64,000 nt of DNA, from contig NC_065892.1 of NCBI RefSeq assembly GCF_905147045.1, positions 12,619,501 to 12,683,500 on the forward strand. Reading direction: 5' to 3'. The DNA is from Nymphalis io. Lineage: Eukaryota > Arthropoda > Insecta > Lepidoptera > Nymphalidae. Under the pieces are notes generated by a model. The model was given only the letters and a program-made list of their open reading frames with translations. It was not told the DNA's origin and did no database searches. This document shows positions 24,101-36,796 of the stretch, piece by piece; positions within the stretch are counted from its first letter, which is position 1, and each line of letters begins with the position of its first letter. A program made the translations under genes and the position numbers.

Positions 24101-25666
24101 TCTAGAGTTCCAAAAACTAAAAAAAAAATCTTGCCGGTTTTTCTCGCGATGAATCCTCGGGTGAAAATTATAAACAGACACTACGCTGACGAGGTTTTAT
24201 TCCATTGAATATTTAAAAAACAACAATCGAAATATTTTTTTTTCAAGTATAGTTTTTTAACTACCATTTTACGCATTATCGTTTATGAAACAGTTTTTGC
24301 GGTAGTTAATGTTAAACTATCGATATTATTTTGTCTATTTTTATCTTTCCATTATGTGTTCATGACTTTTAATTTTACAGCACTATATTCCTAATACAAA
24401 ATAATATTAATTAAAAGACCTTAACACCAAATATTGAGCCTTTATCATTCATAATTTAGATTTCGTATGATCGAACGTTTCTTTATTATTATTCTGTTTA
24501 AATGTTTTTTTTTTATCTGCTTGGGTGTGCTGGATAAAATCTTTTTTAGAAATAAGCATGCTCTTTATGTTTAGTATTTTTGATATTTTTGTGTCTGCTT
24601 TACCTATAATTATTAATTAAATTAATAAAAACATTTTTAACAAATTGATCGGTATACTCATTATACCAATACCCGAACCTAAGAAACATAACAAAGAATT
24701 TAAAATTTAGCCTGGGTCAGCTGGACCAGGAAATTATATTAGTAGTAGATAATAGTGTTTATTTTTATTTTTTTTATTTAAAACCGTTTTCTTTTATTAT
24801 TATTAAAGAAAATAATTATAAATTCATATATTGACAATCACAATGTAACCGCCAATATCATGATAGTTTAATTAAATACAATTTGCCGTTTGTTCTCTAC
24901 ATATTTGACTGTTATTAGGCAAGTCTCAATACATAATTTTCCTTTCCATTAATATTCCTTGTAATCCACAATAATTGTCTGTGTTGATGAATGACAAACT
25001 TCAACAAGTCGACGTTGATCGTTGTTAACAATTGCGAGCGTTTTATATTTTCGGGACATTACCTCATCTGTCCTAGATATATTATTTCTGCTTCAATAAT
25101 ATATGGAGACTATAAACTAGAACTATTAACGTTTAGGTTGCATCAGATTATTATAACACTGCGACCTGTCCTCTAAAATCAGACAATAAATTTTGACACT
25201 ATAATTTTAAGACGCATTATATATTGTTTTATTACAAATTCCTGAGAAGTTGTTACATGCACATTATTACGTCATAAAAACATGAATAAAAATTATATTT
25301 CATTTTTATTGATAACGCTCTTATAAAAATAACTATATATTCAATTATGTATATACATAAAACTGTTTAATGGAATAAAATATATGTATTAGTAGGAGTT
25401 TTTAAATGAGATCATTGTAAAAATTTTCACAATTTTTCATCGAATGAAATTAAAAATTTATTACATAACATCATATTATATAAAAAGAAATAATTGACAT
25501 TTACAATTCAACACATGGATTCAATTACAATTGTTAATAGAATATTCATAATTAGCATGCGCGTGTGACGTTCCTAATAACCTAATTTGATTTTATTTGT
25601 GAATCAAAATTGAGAAATATACTTCATTTACTTGTATACACATAAATACACTCGTATAATATATAT
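21105..25666. other. No gene recognised; one G+C-richer patch at 22670-22790
   Basis: Long A+T-rich stretch without SINEs or LINEs. The patch at 22670-22790 (CATTGGCGTCTATTCGCGCG, GAGAGAGATGACGGTCCGGC, CGACCACGACGAACAATCAG) stands out in composition but has no exon signals I can defend. At 23540-23575 a short CTGCGACTTCGTTCGTCG stretch resembles an RTE-type tail. Confidence 0.45.
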
Positions 25667-25872
25667 AACTGCCTCATTGATCCAGTAGCTTGATATAAGG
25701 CCACAGACCCGGAGGTCCTAGGTTCAATTCCCAAGTCAAGCCAATAAAAAGTTATTGGGTTTTCCTCTCCGAAAATTCTCAGTAGCAGCCCGGAGTCTGT
25801 AAGTTGGAAGTGGGGACATTCCCGTGCCTGCGTCCTGCGCCTGATCGGTATGGAGGACATTATATATGTATT
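25667..25872 (+). repeat. SINE family C, copy 2, with internal deletion
   Basis: Head ACTGCCTCATTGATCCAGTAG and GGTTCAATTCCCAAG, then GCCAATAAAAAGTTATTGGG. The centre is shortened: CCTGCGCCTGATCGGTATGG joins the middle directly to the 3' end GGAGGACATTATATA, skipping roughly 150 bases found in the full copy at 57072. Confidence 0.8.
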
Positions 25873-25944
25873 AAGAACAAAAAGAGAATACTGATGACAT
25901 AATTGATCACTGCATTGTTGATACTTGTTATTAAACAATCTAAT

Positions 25945-25990
25945 AAAATACAAATCACGTTATAATCAAATGTAACGTGATTTGTATTTT
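25945..25990. repeat. Perfect 18-base hairpin
   Basis: AAAATACAAATCACGTTA (25945-25962) and its exact reverse complement TAACGTGATTTGTATTTT (25973-25990) are separated by a 10-base loop. It does not overlap any repeat I recognise. Confidence 0.9.
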
Positions 25991-26142
25991 AAGATTCTTT
26001 GCAATTAAAATTTATTTATCCATAGATATATTTTACGTGTTTGTTTTCAGGCTATTTACTTGCAAAATATGATGTCTTTGTCAGGTAAAATATAAAAAAA
26101 AAACGTGAATGAGATTGTTCTTTATAATTAATATAATTTTAT

Positions 26143-26351
26143 ATCCCGGGACATTATTCACACACGTCTATCTGATCCAAAATTAAGCAGAGCTTGTACT
26201 ATGGTATAATTGATTTACTACATATACTAATTGTATTTTGTAATTACATACTTATATACTCAGGACAAATAGACTGCCTGTCCTAGGTGGGAATCGAACC
26301 CACATCCTTCGGCATGAAAAGCAATTATCTTCCACGCCAACCGGCTCGTCG
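26143..26351 (-). repeat. SINE family D (tRNA-derived), copy 1
   Basis: On the + strand: TCCCGGGACATTATTCACAC, ATCTGATCCAAAATTAAGC, GTCCTAGGTGGGAATCGAAC, CACGCCAACCGGCTCGTCG. The minus strand thus begins CGACGAGCCGGTTGGCGTGG, with a B box GGTTCGATTCCC. Slightly shortened relative to the copy at 51040. Confidence 0.82.
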
Positions 26352-26842
26352 TTATATTACGTTTAAAAAAATTGTTGTAATACAATATTTTTTATATTAA
26401 ATACATTATTGACTTATAACAATGTGCTTCAACAACAAAAAAAAGTGTATATACATACTTCAAAACTAAATGCTTAATAAATATTGTTTAAAACGTTAAA
26501 TATTGTTGCAACTTTAATCTTTTAACGATATATCATATGAATTATGATTTATCATTTTGCAAATTAATTAATCAAAACATATATATGAGAAGAAGAGGTC
26601 CATTACTCTTATATCATTTTCAACTTCAATTATATTTAGCCTATTTAAGTTAATTGTTTTAGTCAATTATTGTCTGTGCGATGCCAACCATAGGATCCAT
26701 ATTGTGGTTCCTTGTGTCTGTAATTATATTAGATGACTCATCTTTCATTCCTATACCGAGCCATACATCAGGGCGATAGGTGAGTGGGTGAGCTCTTATC
26801 CCTCTTATAAGATGGAGAGTATCTCTAGAACGAGTAATTACT
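26352..26842. other. No gene recognised
   Basis: A+T-rich spacer between a D and a C SINE. No coding or repeat signal seen. Confidence 0.45.
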
Positions 26843-27262
26843 TGACTGCCTCGTTGTTCTAGTAACTAGCTATAAGGCCGCAGATCCCAAGGTCCAGGGT
26901 TCAAACCCTGGGTCGGGCCAATAAAAAGATATTGGGTTTTTCTGTCATGTTATTCAAAATAGCATCATATTTTGCAGGTAAATAGTAACATCGTGTCTGA
27001 AAGTTTGTACACTTCCGTCTCTCAGTAATAAACGTAGTCTGTGTTCCTCCGCCGGAACTCTTTCCGCTTGTATCGGATTTGACGTCCCATCGGTTTATGA
27101 AATTGACGTAATAGATAGTGCACGTAAGTAGTAATAATAGACGAGTGTTTGCGTATACACTCATGTACTATAATTGCCTAGTATCTTTTAAATGCCCGCC
27201 GTGGCCGTAATCTTGTTTGTTTATGATCTTATGATGGTACTAAATAAATTATTATTATTAAA
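26843..27262 (+). repeat. SINE family C, copy 3
   Basis: Head GACTGCCTCGTTGTTCTAG and CAGGGTTCAAACCCTGGGTC, then GGGCCAATAAAAAGATATTG. The middle has GCCGGAACTCTTTCCGC. The 3' part (CGCCGTGGCCGTAATC) is diverged and ends in an (ATT)n-like tail. More diverged than copies 1 and 6. Confidence 0.8.
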
Positions 27263-29857
27263 AAAAAAACGTTCGAAAAGAAATCATCATCAATTACCTA
27301 CTCTAAAATTAATTTAAATTATTGCATTTCCATCAATAAGTTCCAGAAAAGAAAGAAAATTATAGTATCTCGAAATTTAATTACTCGATGTATAAACAAG
27401 TAGTATACTTGTAGATATTTGTAGCAAAAAACCAATAATTGTTTCCTCAACCTTGTAGGCGTACATGTATTTTTTTATAATCTACCGAATCTACCTAAGA
27501 TACAGTTTATATGCAAGTATTCTGCACATCATCAAACTGTTTGAAAATCTTACCTGCTTTTTATATATCGTATCTTATTGGCAGGAATTTTCTTAAAAAG
27601 ATGTTTATCTTACGTATGTAAATGTAGGAAGCTACTCAAGGTCGCTTGTCTGCTGTTGTAATTGAAAGAAATATACAAGTGGATAGATGCCGGTAGTGTG
27701 ACCCTGCTTTTAATCTTTCATATAAGTACAAAGGGAATGCCAGACTAACGCTACCTTTGACATATTATTAAAAAAAATGCGTTATGTTTTGAAAAAAATA
27801 TAAATTTTAGTCTCACATTTAAAACAAATATAGCGTATTATATAATAATAAATAAAGCGTAATTACTTGTTTCAAGATTGTAAAGATGATAAGTTAGACG
27901 TAATAATAAAGACGAGAAGTTAGTGTTCGTCGATTTTCATACAGGATAATTTTTATACAATAATTTATATATTGATAATTTAATTGTATTGAATGAACAC
28001 ATCTATGTAATTTAACTGTCGGTACAGAGCAACCACTGCGTTTCTTGCTGGTTCTTCTCGGTAAAATTACATAAAAATTTCTTATACGAACCTATTTTAA
28101 TACTTAATGCGGAATCTTCAAGTCGTTGCTGAAACTTAGACAGCGAAAATTAATAAAATATTAACGTTTTGACCAAATAACATACAATGTGCGTATTTTC
28201 AGCATTTTAGTATTTTAATTTAACAGCTTATAACAGATAATAAATTAGTTTTAATCTGTTATTATAAGTATACAGACAAAAATTAAATATCACCTTAGAC
28301 TCTTTTAACGATTATATTTATGACATAAAATGAAATTTCCTGACTTTTATTGATTTATTGTTTATATATTCAAATCTGTTAAATATTTTTATCCGTAAAT
28401 TTACATATACCAAAAAGGCTACAGTTCGATTCGATCAATGTCAGTAGCTCTGCACATGGCGCCAGTTCGCTATAAATTAATTTGTTTTTATTGTAACGCG
28501 ACCCATTTTTGAAACATCTCATTGAACGTTATTGATAAATAAATTGTTCGCATTCTGGGAGGTCTTTTAATTTCGTCACCTGTCATTTACTTGTCATCAC
28601 CAATAACGAATCAATTGTAAACTTTTTTTTTATATTTCAATTCGCTTTAACATATAAAATAATACACATTTTAATCTATGGAAAACAAGCTTATCTATAT
28701 TTTTTTTAGTTGAGTAGAGTATATATCTATCATTTAAATAAATCTATTATGCAAAAGCTTTAAAGAAACCTCTATTGTTAAATTAGTATCAACCGGTTAT
28801 TAAGAATATCAAATACAAGAAGTCTCGTCTACTCCTCTATTTTGAGATTTGACCGCGATATAAATCAGTCTTATAAGCAACAGTTTAATGTGCACACATC
28901 TACATTACTAAAGTATACACAAACGAAAATCACCCAAGTTACATATAATACTTATAAAATAAAGCACAGTATCGTGTGCGCTATTTCTAGGAATCCGCAA
29001 AAAAAGGGTGAGATCAGTACAATGAAAGAATACGCATAACAGCCTTGAACTGAAATATACAAGAATAAAATTAGTTTATTTTTAAATGTTATCTGTAAAC
29101 ATAAATAGATAAATATTACAAAATATGCTTTAGGCCGTCTGAAATAATATTTTCTCTTGTAGAGATATTTATATTCGGATCGTCATTACATAATTTCTCA
29201 TGGGATAAAGCGCACATGTTATCATTTATTTCACGAAATATTTCAAAGATTTTACGTTTTTTCAATGTTTTTCGTATTCATTAAAATAATTAATTACATA
29301 ATATATCACTATTATCTGTATTAATTTTCATAATAATTATAAAGGGTACGCCTCGCTCTTGTCCTTGTAACATTTTTAATTAGACTTAATTAATAATTTT
29401 AAAATTTTTAATTTCTGAAATTCCTATTTTCAATATTACCCTTAAATTAGCTTAAGGCTTGTCGGAATGAAGATAGCCAACGCAAGCCGTCAGGCCCTTC
29501 GTAACTGCTACGAGTAGCCCAAATTTTTGAACTATGTTCTATTTTTCGTACATAAAAACTCATTATGTAAATTACAATAATATTGCACGCCCTTACCCTT
29601 CACATGAATGTTTATATTATAATGCGCCAACTTGCGTAATAAATTATGTCACCGCAATAAGTAAGGTTTATCGACCGAATACGAATGTCGTCAAAAAACA
29701 CCTTATCGTATATCGTGCCATTGACATTGATGCGGTAACTCGGACGATAGTAGACGGGATAAATATTAATATTTTATTACATTACTTTATAATAAAAACT
29801 CTAAGACTTAAAACGAACAATCTGACATTAAAATCTATCGTCTTTTATCATTGTTTA
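27263..29857. other. No gene recognised
   Basis: A+T-rich. At 28035-28075, TTTCTTGCTGGTTCTTCTCG matches the start of the repeat at 62345. The open frame starting at the ATG at 29534 has about 110 codons of non-repeat sequence and then runs into a SINE. It has no recognisable domain, and I consider it chance. Confidence 0.4.
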
Positions 29858-30164
29858 TACAGTAACAGTAACAGCCTGTTAATGTCCCACTGCTGGGCTA
29901 AGGCCTCCTCTCCCTTTTGTGGAGAAGGTTTGGAGCTTATTCCACCACGCTGCTCCAATGCGGGTTGGTAGAATACACATGTGGCATAATTTCAATGAAA
30001 TTAGACACATATAGGTTGCCTCACGATGTTTTCCTTCACCGTCAAACACGAGATGAATTATAATCACAAATTAAGCACATGAAAATTCAGTGGTGCTTGC
30101 CCGGGTTTGAACCCACGATCGTCAGTTAAGATTCACTCGTTCTAACAACTAGGCCATCTCGGCT
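29858..30164 (-). repeat. SINE family B, copy 4
   Basis: Full-length. The + strand begins ACAGTAACAGTAACAGCCTG (two tail units) and ends TAGGCCATCTCGGCT, followed by T9. The box regions on the minus strand are conserved. Confidence 0.88.
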
Positions 30165-31518
30165 TTTTTTTTTAAGCGGTTAAAAAGTCATAAGTCTATT
30201 GCGGTCATTATCGATTTAACATTCGAAAGAAGAATACATTGCATTGCTAACTATTCATTCCCTAGACAACATCTATAGTTCTATTAGTAGTATAAGCAAT
30301 GTGTATGTGTATACGTATATTTAATTATGTTTTTAAATAGAACAATTACGTTGCTTAAGATTCACGTCATCACTAATTTGGTGTGTGATTCAAATTCATT
30401 AATTATGTAACATGACGTTTCAAAAGTACTTAGAGCCTGCATAAATATATTTTATTTTTTGGTTTGGTTATTTGGTTAAAATTAATGTATTTCATACATT
30501 TTTTCCTTTCTAGTTATCCTTTGATACATTATCGTTGTTTCAAACACTTTTTTATAGATGTCAAACAAAAAATACAGATAAATAAATAATCGTTCGTACT
30601 ATTCATAATCAATTAATACACAAATTGAGATATCGAATATTTATTAGAATAATATTATAAATGCGAAAGTTAATTTGTCTGTACTTATTTGTGGTTCACT
30701 TCACAATCGACCCGCTAACCTAATCGTAATGAAATGTGAGTTTGAGGTAGCCTGGGACCTGTTGTACAAAGGCATACAAACTACGGAAGTAATGGGATAG
30801 GATATCCAAGTAAAGTAAATTTAACGCGCACACAGTCGTGTAGAGCTACTTGGTAATATTTACAAATCGCATCTTGCATATTTACCGTTTAATTGATTTA
30901 AAAAAAATATTGAAAAAACGAAAAAATATTAAATACTTATTTCAAGTAGAGATAGAGCGATATATTTCGCATTTGCTTACAATTGACGCTATAATGGTGC
31001 GTATGACAGGATATGATAATTAATCAAATACTATATTCGTCACCTCGGTCAGGCGAACGTAATGTAACTATTTAATGTGATATGCTCCATGATTCTGATT
31101 TTGAAATTTAAATTCGTTAGCAATTCCTGCCTCTTTTTCACCGTTAATTAAAAATATGTATATAAAAAATTGGCGTAATTGTGCGAGATACAAATATAAA
31201 TTATCTGTTAAATCTCTCTATAGGAGGTATATTAGATTTTTTTTAGATAGTATATATTAGATATGAAGAAGATTTAACTTTACTTCATAAAACTTTTTTG
31301 AAGAAATATTTTGTTGCTACAACATGATTTTATAATATTCTAACTTGACTGATCTAGAAACAATGATATCATCAAATCCTACCTTAATAATTACCAATTC
31401 TTCCAATATACAAACCAGACAAATCAATTAATTCCTCAGATCATTTCCATCTCTTTGAAGAGCCGCTCGTGCATACGTTAGATATATACGAGTAATTTTA
31501 ATTCTTACGTACATATAA
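30165..31518. other. No gene recognised; RTE-like tail remnant at 30650-30800
   Basis: At 30650, AATATTATAAATGCGAAAGT then TAATTTGTCTGTAC has the look of a reversed RTE-type 3' end, continuing to about 30800. The remainder is unremarkable A+T-rich DNA. Confidence 0.4.
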
Positions 31519-31568
31519 TATAAAAACTATTTTGGGATCAATGCTTGCGTCATATGTGGGCAGTTATA

Positions 31569-31679
31569 ATGGTCGAGTTCCACGGAACTATTTTGTTTTG
31601 TTTATTGTTGCTGTTGCTATCAACATCTAAAACTGCCCAGCTAACATACTTGAGAACTGAAATTAAAATTCACGGGTAG
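31569..31679 (+). CDS. Candidate short secreted peptide or first coding exon (unidentified)
   Basis: The ATG at 31569 opens 36 codons ending at TAG 31677. The first 24 residues look like a classical signal peptide: a short polar start (MVEFHGT), a hydrophobic core ILFCLLLLLLS, and a small-residue exit TSKTAQ. A short tail, LTYLRTEIKIHG, follows. A TATA-like TATAAAAAC sits at 31519-31527, about 50 bases upstream of the ATG. A possible splice donor GTAGAG at 31676 could turn this into the first exon of a longer gene, but I cannot find a matching next exon. The TATA spacing and signal-like core are suggestive. A leucine-rich run could also arise by chance in this DNA, so the call is tentative. 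Confidence 0.28.
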   Translation: MVEFHGTILFCLLLLLLSTSKTAQLTYLRTEIKIHG

Positions 31680-34081
31680 AGATTTATAGTCCTTCCATTT
31701 AAGAACTTAATTTATAATTCTTTTTTTTTTAAGTAAATGTTTTAGTCATTATTTGTATAAGTCAGATTGATTTACGTGTACTTCTACTTAAAATTGTTTG
31801 AAAGTTCAGGAACTCTTTTTATAAATTTTGACACACAATGTATGTGTCTTTTTTATAGTGATAAACATCTAGAAACAAATTCATATTGCATAATATGAAC
31901 ACATCAATAAATAATCGATATAGTACGCAAGGAATTAAAATTGTCAAGACAGGTTATTCAAATTTCTTCTTCCCCATAACCACTTCTTTGTCGTCATTGT
32001 TTGTTTATAGTTTTATTTTTAATTCAACTTACCGTGTAATGAACTCTACTTCAAGTTCAAGTAAAGAATGGCAAACAAAAGCGAAATAAATTTACCATAC
32101 ATTTCCTGCGTTTGGTGGTCACGAAGCGAAAAATTTCTCTTCCGTCCCTGTTTCTTTTTAGCTTACAACAATACGGTGACTTGTGAAGTTTAATGAGGGT
32201 TCGAATGCTGATTGAGTCTTAAATGTAACGGTCGATGGCTTTCCGATGGGTCGATGGACTATTGATCTTTGTTTTATAATTAACTCATTCTTTAAAAAAA
32301 TATATAAAAACATTTTAACATGCAAAGCATGTCATGTCATGTAGCTTTAATATAAATCCGCGTCATCTTCTACACATTAAATAAGGCCAAAAAACCCCGT
32401 GTTTTTTTTTTCAAATTCCCGTAGCATTTGTTATTATAAGTATGTACACTTGTGATTTAGAAAAAGGTTGTTAGAAAAATCTTCATCTTCAATCGGTCTT
32501 AGCCTTACAGTAACACTAAATATGTTACTGAAGTAATTATAATAATAATACAATATCATATTATTACCATAAGATTATTAATTTACTTTCTAATGACTAA
32601 CATTTTTTAAAACTAACATATATTTATTTATACAAAAATAAAAACGCAAAAAAAAAACAAAGTTGGAAGTAACTTAAATTAGGTATACCCACTAGAGAAT
32701 TTGCGCTATTTTGATCGGTAAACAGTAAGCTTTATCAAATTTATTATTCTACGCGCTTATTTTAATCCTTATCGAAACGAAATAGATCTCAAAATTGCGT
32801 GTACGAAATTGAATTTAAATTGTTTTCTACATGTCGCATTTATCTTAACGGGTCCAATTTATCTCGTCCCAGAACTACACTCATTGCATTTTCAAAAGAA
32901 TGCACATCGGTTGTTTATACCAACTGGCCGCCTGAAGTGAAAGCGATATCAATTTATTTCGAATTGTTTCTTTACGTCTGTCATTTTAATGGTGACATGA
33001 TTTATTTAAATCAATTCATTAATTAGAATAGAGTTTGGCGATAATTATTGTAAATTCTATTTGGTTTCTCCTTTTTAATTGGACTTTTAATCAATTTTGC
33101 AATATAGTTTTTGATTTATTACAGATGCTTTCCAAGTTGATTTCTAGAAACAGATTATTATTTATTATACCATAATTAAAACTAAAATAAAAGTACATAA
33201 CATTGAAACTATTAAACGAAGTATGTATATGTATAATTGAATTAGATATATAAGACAGCTTACAATGTTTGAAGTAATAAAAGTCAATTGGCGTCATCTA
33301 ACTGAGCTTGTTGTAGCAGTCTAACTATTGGATTATGATAAATGTATACGAGATATAATCGCGTATAATGAGCAGTATATAAAAATACCTTATAAATTAT
33401 ACATTAGTGTATCGACTTCATATGAAGCTGACGTAATGTATAAACAAACCTTTATTACATGTACAGAGTATTGAAGATACGGCTCTTTCTTAATATACAT
33501 TTTTCGTAGGAATATTAATAATTATCAGTTGAAGTATTTATAAAAAGGTAACAATACTTATTCTACATCGAGTATTTTATGGTTCATATATTGGATTTTA
33601 AAACGTCGAATTCTATTTTCAATTATTATAAAGACAAGCGATTTCTTAGAGATGAAATCCTACTAAGATCGTTCACCCGGATTGCGATTAACGAAATAGA
33701 TTAATGTGATATTAACACCATAATCCTCTGAATTTAATTTACTCTACGCGGGGATCTAACGCAATTTACGACACCAAAATTAAACAGTACGATAATACGA
33801 TGCACGAGCCCTTGAAGGTCGACAAATATCCGCCTTTATATTTTATCACTCAAAATACAGAAACAAAATCGATTCTAGAAACATGTACTAAGCATTTGAA
33901 ATATTCATAATTTATGTTTTAAAATTGGTAGTTACACAAGGGGAGTTGTTTTTACTTGCTTATCTTTTGACTATAATACGTGAACTGACTTGAAGATTTT
34001 ATAGCCAGAGAGTCGGTTGTCATATCACGGTTACACTGAATATATTCAGAAATTTAATAATATACTTGTATACTCTATAAT
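31680..34081. other. No gene recognised; imperfect hairpin at 33397-33443
   Basis: A+T-rich. Short open frames at 31886 and 32799 have no domain. At 33397-33443 the ends TTATACATTA and TAATGTATAA are exact inverted copies around an inner palindrome CTTCATATGAAG. Confidence 0.45.
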
Positions 34082-34205
34082 TATATATAATATGTATATG
34101 ATATATATATATATGATATATATATGATATATATATGATATATATATGATATATATATATATGTGTGTATGTATATATGTATGTATGTGTATGTATGTAT
34201 GTATT
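34082..34205. repeat. Compound AT/ATATATATG and TATG microsatellite
   Basis: Alternating TA with a recurring G about every 9-11 bases (ATATATATGATATATATATG and so on) grades into (TATG)n-type repeats after about 34160. It is a typical slippage-prone dinucleotide/tetranucleotide array. Confidence 0.9.
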
Positions 34206-36319
34206 ATTATATGTGGTTAGTGGGATGTAGATATGTGTAGTTTATTAAATATTTAGTATCTCCTTTTTATATGTAAATGCACTTACCTGTTCTCTTACAA
34301 AATTCTTTCACCAAAGGTTGTCTGTTAGAGATCGCTATAAGCGATAAGACCGCCTTTGCGCACCATTTCTTTTTTTTTTCTTTGATTGATTGCAAAAAGT
34401 GTTAAATAAAAATAATAAATATACGTAATACTATACTATTATATACCCGTTATTGTTAAGTATTGGAAATTTAGTTAATTAAGATTAATGTTTACATTAA
34501 GTAAACCTTATACAAATTAATTATTGAGTTCGTAGTATTTTATTTAGTTTTTCGTAGTATTTAACTTCAGATAAAAAATATTTCATCAGCCGTGGCGTGT
34601 AAGTCGTTCGCCATTATTTGAAATATCTTTTATAATTTACTTTGTCTCTTTTTGTAACCTCAAATTAAAATGAGAGTATTTATAATTCAATCAATAATGT
34701 TTATCTTATGTTTTTATTTCGAAAACAATTATTTTGATGTTTTTAATAATACAACACAATAAATTCAATGTTTATTTTTTCGTGCGTGGTTTTTCCTCGT
34801 TTAAAATATTTTATCTTTTATGGGTTGTTTTGTTAGGGAACTTACTTAAAACAGTTGGTTTATTTTGGATTTATTAATCCACATCCTAAGACTACACAAG
34901 TTCTCGGTCTATAAAAGATGCCCATTGCCCACATGCCGAGATCATAACAAGCGCATCTCTTCGTGATCGCTCGAGTGTTCGTAATCTCAAGTGTCTGAAC
35001 GCGATGCGTTTCAAGTACCTCCCTGCTTCTAGTTCTATCTATATATGGAAATATGAACTTTATAATCATTGAATTACGTACTCTATTGCTGTAACGATTA
35101 ACGATTGTTTTGCAAATTTCTATATACTCCGAAATGCAGAGAATTTTATTACAACATTGTAAAAGAATAAAGGTCATAATGCTACAACAAATGAATTCGA
35201 AGATTTTAATCTTAGAATAGTAAACTTATTATTATTAAAGTTATTAGGATTTATATTAGTTGAATCCGTCATAGCTAGCTTAGTAAAGAGATTTTATGCT
35301 ATGATTCACGTACACTCAGTTTCAAAGTGATCAATATAATTTGTATATACATATGACTATATACTGTTATAAAATTCTCGACGCCTTGAAGGTTTTAATT
35401 CGGTTTGATACGAACACAAACAGCTTGAGATAGTGTTGGCAGTTACAAGACGTCAAGGACTTAGACCAGCCCCTCGATGTACTGGCTAACTGTGCAGAAT
35501 TGGACCACCCAAGGTTTTTTTATGTGATAACTAATTTGTACAATTTTCTTAAATAATTCAAATAGCCTAATATTTCTAACTTCACAGATTGTAAGTCGTC
35601 AGTAAAAATAATTTTAAATCCAGCTTGTAAGATACCAGTATTTTAATTTAAAAACTCCGCCTAGAACTGCATGTTGTTATAAAATTATCATAAATCAATT
35701 ATAAACAGATTCAGTATTTAAGTCTATAAATTAATCCTATTCACGTTAAATTACTTGTTTAATTATATTTAACTATCTTTTAGAATATAACCAAAAAGTA
35801 CATTGTGATGAGTGTGTAACGGTCACGCAAATAAACACGCTAATATATAATATATCATTTTGACGTGTATCACTTTCACAGCGTCTACAATTAATTCGCT
35901 TATTAGATTTTTTGTTCAAGATTGCGTGCAAAAAAATTACAGTTGATATTTCTTAGAGAATATTTCAATTAATTTAGAATTTTATTTCTAAATATTTTAA
36001 CACCATCTTTAAGGCTTTCAATTGTTATCTTCGTATGATTTTATTTTTTCATTTACATAATCAATGATTACGAGATATACATAGTTGATAAATTCAATTC
36101 GCAGTTAGTAGTATTTTTTAAATTATTTAATAACAAATACAAGCGATGTGCGAGAACTCGATCTAACATATCAAAAGAAAGTAAAATGATAGTCGATGAC
36201 TGGCCGAACTAGAAATGAACGCGTGACTGACTGCGGTCGCTGGATCGCGTTGCAAGCGCATCTAGTCTACCGCTAAGGGTTGACCGCACCTTATCTATTT
36301 ATTTACACTACGTTACTTA
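34206..36319. other. No gene recognised
   Basis: A+T-rich. A patch at 35395-35510 (TGGCAGTTACAAGACGTCAA, AGACCAGCCCCTCGATGTAC) is compositionally different and may be a small transposon relic. The minus-strand frame at 34860-35177 has no domain. Confidence 0.4.
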
Positions 36320-36488
36320 AAGTCGAGGTGGCCTAGTGGTTAGAACGCGTGAATATTAACCGACGATCGTGGGTTCAAACCCAGGCAAGCACCACTGAAT
36401 TTTCATGTGCTTAATTTGTGTTTATAATTCATCTCGTGCTTGACGGTGAAGGAAAATATCGTGAGCAAACCTGCATGTGTCTAATTTC
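36320..36488 (+). repeat. SINE family B, copy 5, 5' half (interrupted)
   Basis: Head AGTCGAGGTGGCCTAGTGG and GGGTTCAAACCCAGGC, running to CTGCATGTGTCTAATTTC, where a family A repeat is inserted. The second half continues at 36797. Confidence 0.9.
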
Positions 36489-36796
36489 TGTTGTAAAAAA
36501 CTGGTGGTAGGGCTTTGTGCAAGCTTGTCTGGGTAGGTACCACCCACTCATCAGATATTCTACCGCAAAACAGCAATACTTGATATTGTTGTGTTCCGGT
36601 TTGAAGGGTGAGTGAGCCAGTGTAATTACAGGCACAAGGGACATAAAATCTTAGTTCCCAAGGTTGGTGGCGCATTGGATATGTAAGCGATGGTTGACAT
36701 TTCTTACAATGCCAATGTCTAAGAGCGTTGGTGACCACTTACCATCAGGTGGCCCATATGCTCGTCCGCCTTCCTTTACTATAAAAAAAAAAAAAA
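36489..36796 (+). repeat. Family A repeat, copy 5, nested inside a family B SINE
   Basis: Complete copy from ACTGGTGGTAGGGCTTTGTG to the long A run (36783-36796). It splits the B SINE between TAATTTC and ATTCATTGAAATTC. The shared AATT(T)C at the two joints is compatible with a short target-site duplication. Confidence 0.92.

Noticed and set aside
29534..29971. 145-codon plus-strand frame starting with ATG
   Set aside because: The last third is SINE sequence, the rest has no domain, and the composition is that of the surrounding A+T-rich DNA.
34082..34205. Centromeric or telomeric satellite
   Set aside because: Too short and too irregular, with no TTAGG-type insect telomere repeat. It is an ordinary microsatellite.
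34860..35177. 105-codon minus-strand frame
   Set aside because: No recognisable motif, no splice or promoter support, and no strong start context. It is compatible with chance.
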